From JAYQKL01 sp038142705 (GTDB lineage: Bacteria; Pseudomonadota; Alphaproteobacteria; RS24), in contig OZ244224.1 of assembly GCA_965217015.1 (NCBI GenBank), positions 620,001 to 684,000 on the forward strand: 64,000 bases of DNA, given 5' to 3'. Within the stretch, counting starts at the first letter, position 1. Each line of letters starts with the position of its first letter. A model generated the notes under the pieces. The model saw only the letters and a program-made list of their open reading frames with translations. It did not search any database and was not told the origin of the DNA. A program made the position numbers and the translations under genes. Shown here piece after piece: positions 60,875 through 64,000 of the stretch.

Positions 60875-62059
60875 CTACCCAAACAGGTTTTTCAAATTGC
60901 GCGCGGCTTGGCGAATGCGTTGTTCATTTTCAACCAAAGCAATGCGCACATGGTCATCGCCATATTCACCAAAGCCAATACCCGGTGATACGGCAACACC
61001 GGATTTTTGCAAAACCAGCTTAGAAAATTCTAACGAGCCAAGATGCTTGAACTGCTCTGGGATTGGCGCCCAAGCAAACATCGTCGCTGGCGGCGATGGC
61101 ACCTCCCAACCGGCACGCGCAAAACTCTCAACCAACACATCACGCCGCGCCTTATAGACTTGGCGAATTTCTTCAATCACAGAGTCAGGGCTATCCAAAG
61201 CTGTCGCAGATGCCACCTGAATGGGCGTAAAAGCACCATAATCTAAATAGGATTTAATGCGCGTCAAAGCCGCAATCAGCCGCTCATTGCCCACAGCAAA
61301 GCCCATGCGCCACCCCGGCATAGAATAGGTTTTCGATAAAGAGGTAAACTCAACCGCAATATCTTTGGCACCCTCGACTTCCAAAATAGATGGAGGCGGG
61401 TTATCCGCATCAAAGTAAATTTCGGCATACGCCAAATCCGACAAAATCAAAATGTCATGTTCTTTGCAATAGCGCACAACTTCCTTGTAAAAATCCAAAT
61501 CTTTGACTTCAGCCGTTGGATTGCCCGGATAATTCAAAACCAGTGCTTTTGGCTTGGGCACACTGCCCCGCACATTTTGGTCTAATATTGAAAAGAAATC
61601 CGCGCCCTGCGTTAATGGCAAATGCTGAATGGTCGCGCCCGAAATAATAAAGCCAAAAGCATGGATTGGATAAGTTGGGTTTGGCACTAAAATCACATCA
61701 CCCGGCGAGACCATGGCCTGCGCCATATTGGCAAAACCTTCCTTGGATCCCAAGGTCGCTATAATTTCAGTTTCGGGATTGAGCTTGACGCCAAACCGAC
61801 GCTCATAATAGCGCGCTTGCGCCAGCCGCAGCCCGGGAATACCTTTAGAGGCAGAGTAGCGATGCGTTTTGGGATTGTTCACAGTTTCAACAAGCTTGTC
61901 GATAATATGTTGCGGCGTAGGCAAATCAGGGTTCCCCATACCAAAATCAATAATATCCTCGCCTCTCGAGCGGGCTTCATATTTCAGCTTGTTGACCCCC
62001 TCAAACACATAGGGAGGCAATCTTTGTATGCGTTGAAATTCTTCTTGTGACATGGTCAT
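60875..62059 (-). CDS. class I/II aminotransferase (AlaC/LL-diaminopimelate-type)
   Basis: PLP-dependent aminotransferase of 394 residues. Motifs: DFGMGNPDLPTPQHIIDKLV, HRYSASKGIPGLRLAQARYY, LVLNYPGNPTAEV and the PLP-Lys motif SLSKTYSMPGWRMGFAVGN. The gene next to hom in alphaproteobacteria is usually named alaC-like (alanine or other amino-donor activity). First gene of the aminotransferase-hom-glpX-recJ unit. Confidence 0.9.
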   Translation of the reverse strand: MTMSQEEFQRIQRLPPYVFEGVNKLKYEARSRGEDIIDFGMGNPDLPTPQHIIDKLVETVNNPKTHRYSASKGIPGLRLAQARYYERRFGVKLNPETEIIATLGSKEGFANMAQAMVSPGDVILVPNPTYPIHAFGFIISGATIQHLPLTQGADFFSILDQNVRGSVPKPKALVLNYPGNPTAEVKDLDFYKEVVRYCKEHDILILSDLAYAEIYFDADNPPPSILEVEGAKDIAVEFTSLSKTYSMPGWRMGFAVGNERLIAALTRIKSYLDYGAFTPIQVASATALDSPDSVIEEIRQVYKARRDVLVESFARAGWEVPSPPATMFAWAPIPEQFKHLGSLEFSKLVLQKSGVAVSPGIGFGEYGDDHVRIALVENEQRIRQAARNLKNLFG

Positions 62060-62143
62060 ACTCGTTAATATTAGCGCTGATTATGTTCTATACATCAATT
62101 ACGGCAAGCTTGGGGCAAATCCAAGTTTTTATAGGCTTTTTTT

Positions 62144-62575
62144 CTAAAATTTTCCAGACAAACCCGGAAATGCATTATTCGGCGCATCCTTTTTAGGGGA
62201 CGGCGCGTTTTCTTTATCCAATTCCTGCGATTTTTCAGCAGCTGAGCTGGTCTCAAAAGTTTCTTCTGGCAATTCTACCGACCCACCGCCCATGAGCGTT
62301 GATTCCTGATGGTTGCGGTTTTCTAAATCGCCTGATAATTCATCATAAACATGGTCCAAATCGTCACTTTCCTTATCTTTGAAAAAGCCAAATACAGGCA
62401 AGGATTTCGTCTCTGACTTCAGCTCATCGCCCAAACGCTCCTCTGCTTCTGAAAATACTTTACCATAAAGCGTTTCAGGCTTTGCCCAGTCTGGCACTTT
62501 TGAACAGCCAGCCAGCATTAACAGGCTCGCGCATAAGCTTATTGCATAATGTTTATAGGGCTGGTCTGCGGGCAT
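62144..62575 (-). CDS. hypothetical lipoprotein
   Basis: Protein of 143 residues with a lipoprotein signal (AISLCASLLMLAGCSKVPDW) and an acidic, low-complexity mature part rich in Glu, Ser and Lys (EAEERLGDELKSETKS, SSAAEKSQELDKENAPSPKK). The start KVPDWAKPETLYGKVF resembles the first mature residues of some larger alphaproteobacterial envelope proteins that carry OmpA or SPOR domains, but no such domain is present here. Its ATG overlaps the argC stop by one base. Confidence 0.7.
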   Translation of the reverse strand: MPADQPYKHYAISLCASLLMLAGCSKVPDWAKPETLYGKVFSEAEERLGDELKSETKSLPVFGFFKDKESDDLDHVYDELSGDLENRNHQESTLMGGGSVELPEETFETSSAAEKSQELDKENAPSPKKDAPNNAFPGLSGKF

Positions 62576-63627
62576 TATGGATAAAGCGGTTGCTGCAGCA
62601 AGCCGTCCGTTTCTTCAAAGCCAAACATAATATTCATATTCTGAACTGCTTGCCCGCTTGAGCCTTTCACCAAATTATCAAGCGTTGAAATTAAAATCAC
62701 CCGCCCAGAAAGCCGGTCATCAAAAACCCCTAAATGGCAATAATTTGAGCCACGCACCTGCCGCGTTGTCGGCACCTCGCCCTGCGGCAAGACTTTGACA
62801 AAAGGCTCATCAGCATAAGCAGCAGATAAATGCGCCCGAATTTCATCGGCAGAGCAATCCTGCGTTTTGGCATAAACAGTCAGCAATTCCCCCCGATTCA
62901 TTGGCACAAGATGCGGGGTGAAATTAACCATAACCGCCTGATTAGCAGCTAAACTCAGCTCTTGCTCAATTTCTGGCGCATGCCGATGGCTGGCGACGCC
63001 ATAAGGGCTCAGGCCTTCTGCGACCTCGCTAAACAAATTGCTCTCTTTCAGGCTGCGCCCTGCACCAGTCACCCCAGATTTAGCGTCAATAATCAGGTCT
63101 TCAGCCTGTATCAAACCCGCTTTGAGCAAGGGGAGCAATAAAGTTAATGCGGCGGTTGGGTAACAGCCCGGGCAAGCCACCAAACGCGCCTGTTTAATAG
63201 CGTCTCTATAATGCTCGGATAAGCCATAAACAGCCTCGCTTAAAAGCGCCTCTGCCTCATGCTCTCGCCCATACCACTGGGCATAAACGCACGCATCTTT
63301 AATCCTAAAATCTGCAGACATATCAATGAGTTTCACATGGTTAGGAATGTTAAGGATTACATCTTGTGCGGTGCCATGCGGCAAGCCACACAATGCGACA
63401 TCAATCCCGTCCCAATCCACAGTTTCAACCTTTTGCATGGCGGGTAAATCAAGATTGGCAAATTGCGGAAACACATCTGAAACCGCCTTATCTGCATGCG
63501 CATTGGCCGTCAAGGCAACAATTTTTGCACGCGGATGTGCGGCCAAAAGCCGTATCGCATCAGCTCCCGTGTAACCAGACGCCCCAATAATGGCGACTGA
63601 AATTTGTTTTATTGCTTCTTGGGACAT
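62575..63627 (-). CDS. argC: N-acetyl-gamma-glutamyl-phosphate reductase
   Basis: Third step of arginine synthesis, NADPH-dependent. 350 residues: NADP motif VAIIGASGYTGADAIRLLAA, active-site Cys in ACPGCYPTAALTLLLPLL, and C-terminal HxxPMNRGE (TPHLVPMNRGELLTVY). This is the common type 1 length. It lies 19 bp after fabZ. Confidence 0.96.
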   Translation of the reverse strand: MSQEAIKQISVAIIGASGYTGADAIRLLAAHPRAKIVALTANAHADKAVSDVFPQFANLDLPAMQKVETVDWDGIDVALCGLPHGTAQDVILNIPNHVKLIDMSADFRIKDACVYAQWYGREHEAEALLSEAVYGLSEHYRDAIKQARLVACPGCYPTAALTLLLPLLKAGLIQAEDLIIDAKSGVTGAGRSLKESNLFSEVAEGLSPYGVASHRHAPEIEQELSLAANQAVMVNFTPHLVPMNRGELLTVYAKTQDCSADEIRAHLSAAYADEPFVKVLPQGEVPTTRQVRGSNYCHLGVFDDRLSGRVILISTLDNLVKGSSGQAVQNMNIMFGFEETDGLLQQPLYP

Positions 63628-63646
63628 GGCGTCACCTTAACCTTTA

Positions 63647-64000
63647 CTAACTGCCCGCTTCATCAGGGTCATAATTCATGGCCATAAACTCTGCTTCTGT
63701 GCAGATTTTATCACCAACACGCGCAATGCCCTTATATTTCCAAACAGGACCCTTGCTTTTGATTTTCAAAATTTCAATTTTCAATACATCGCCCGGCATC
63801 ACAGCATTGCGAAACCGGCATTTATCAACCGACATAAAATAAATGACCTTGCGTTCAACCTCATCTTTGCGGTTATGCACGACCAATGCGGCGGCGGTTT
63901 GCGCCATCGCTTCGACAATCAGCACGCCCGGCATGACCGGCCAGTCAGGAAAATGACCTGGCACCCATGGTTCATTGGCAGTCACATTTTTAATACCAAC
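63647..64000 (-). CDS. fabZ: 3-hydroxyacyl-ACP dehydratase FabZ, C-terminal part (5' end outside window)
   Basis: Dehydratase of fatty-acid elongation. The frame is open to the window edge; 117 codons are seen. The hot-dog catalytic motif GHFPDWPVMPGVLIVEAMAQ contains the catalytic His and Glu, and PGDVLKIEILKIKSKGPVWK is typical. The visible start VGIKNVTANEPWVPGHFP shows that about 25-30 N-terminal residues are missing. It is unusual that argC follows rather than lpxA; the upstream side (perhaps lpxD) is not visible. Confidence 0.93.
   Translation of the reverse strand, partial: VGIKNVTANEPWVPGHFPDWPVMPGVLIVEAMAQTAAALVVHNRKDEVERKVIYFMSVDKCRFRNAVMPGDVLKIEILKIKSKGPVWKYKGIARVGDKICTEAEFMAMNYDPDEAGS

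Noticed and set aside
62110..62126. CTTGG...CCAAG hairpin followed by T residues on the plus strand
   Set aside because: There is no plus-strand gene upstream to terminate, and on the minus strand the hairpin lacks a T-run.
1..64000. CRISPR arrays, insertion sequences with intact transposases, rRNA genes
   Set aside because: No regularly spaced repeats, no transposase-like products and no rRNA sequence were seen.

Overview
This 64 kb window is chromosomal DNA from an alphaproteobacterium, most likely a marine heterotroph of moderate GC. The evidence is gene content and order: an NtrY-type sensor kinase, the pcm-tolC-(small gene)-valS block, a divergent metC/aapJQMP amino-acid transport locus, an NDUFS4-type complex I accessory protein, a double cold-shock-domain protein and a ChrR-type stress regulator. 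There is no rRNA in the window, so the order is left open (SAR116-like or Parvibaculales-like lineages would fit). Most of the window is dense housekeeping sequence with short gaps.

Layout. 1-6.5 kb: partial ntrY, metG, holB, tmk, a D,D-carboxypeptidase whose signal peptide is out of frame with its catalytic domain, and rlpA, all on the minus strand. 6.8-12.2 kb: tRNA-Ser, a YeiH-family transporter and a three-gene set of unknown role (DUF3604 lipoprotein, membrane-anchored prolyl isomerase, HupE/UreJ-like protein). 12.3-17.2 kb: a TonB-dependent receptor divergent from an SDR and an RraA-like protein, then erpA and xth. 17.2-18 kb: a 30-residue lipoprotein gene whose 3' end is imperfectly repeated on the far side of a Doc toxin module. 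18-25.1 kb: ilvD, valS, a gene at the usual popZ position, tolC and pcm on the minus strand.

25.3-30.4 kb is an accessory island starting at tRNA-Cys/tRNA-Asn. It holds two unknown proteins sharing a short motif, a DUF1971 protein, a DUF1902-HicA module, Sel1 and TPR repeat proteins, a chimeric ORF built on a copied gene start, and at its far edge a frameshifted tyrosine-integrase remnant. 30.4-38.4 kb is a photo-oxidative stress locus: SnoaL-like protein, photolyase, FAD oxidoreductase, DUF1365, CFA-type methyltransferase, DUF3833, SDR, DUF6134 and a ChrR-like protein. Three promoter-like sites with the same two boxes and exactly the same spacing lie upstream of the photolyase, DUF3833 and ChrR genes. 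The ChrR-like protein keeps the cupin metal ligands but has lost every zinc ligand of its anti-sigma domain, and no sigma-factor gene is adjacent.

38.5-49.2 kb: cysteine synthase, GNAT, aapJQMP, metC, a class-C26 amidase, and a FecR-domain exported protein translationally coupled to a TPR plus beta-barrel outer-membrane protein. 49.2-53.4 kb: tRNA-Arg, NDUFS4-like protein, P450 with a small membrane protein, a strongly structured non-coding leader (51467-51600), an OmpW/OmpA-like barrel and two lipoproteins, then tRNA-Pro. 53.5-64 kb: cold-shock protein, NhaD, Sir2, tRNA-Glu, recJ, glpX, hom, an aminotransferase, a lipoprotein, argC and partial fabZ.

The strongest leads for something undescribed are the structured RNA at 51.5 kb, the zinc-less orphan ChrR with its three-site promoter set, the chimeric/repeated gene starts in the island, and the FecR/beta-barrel pair.
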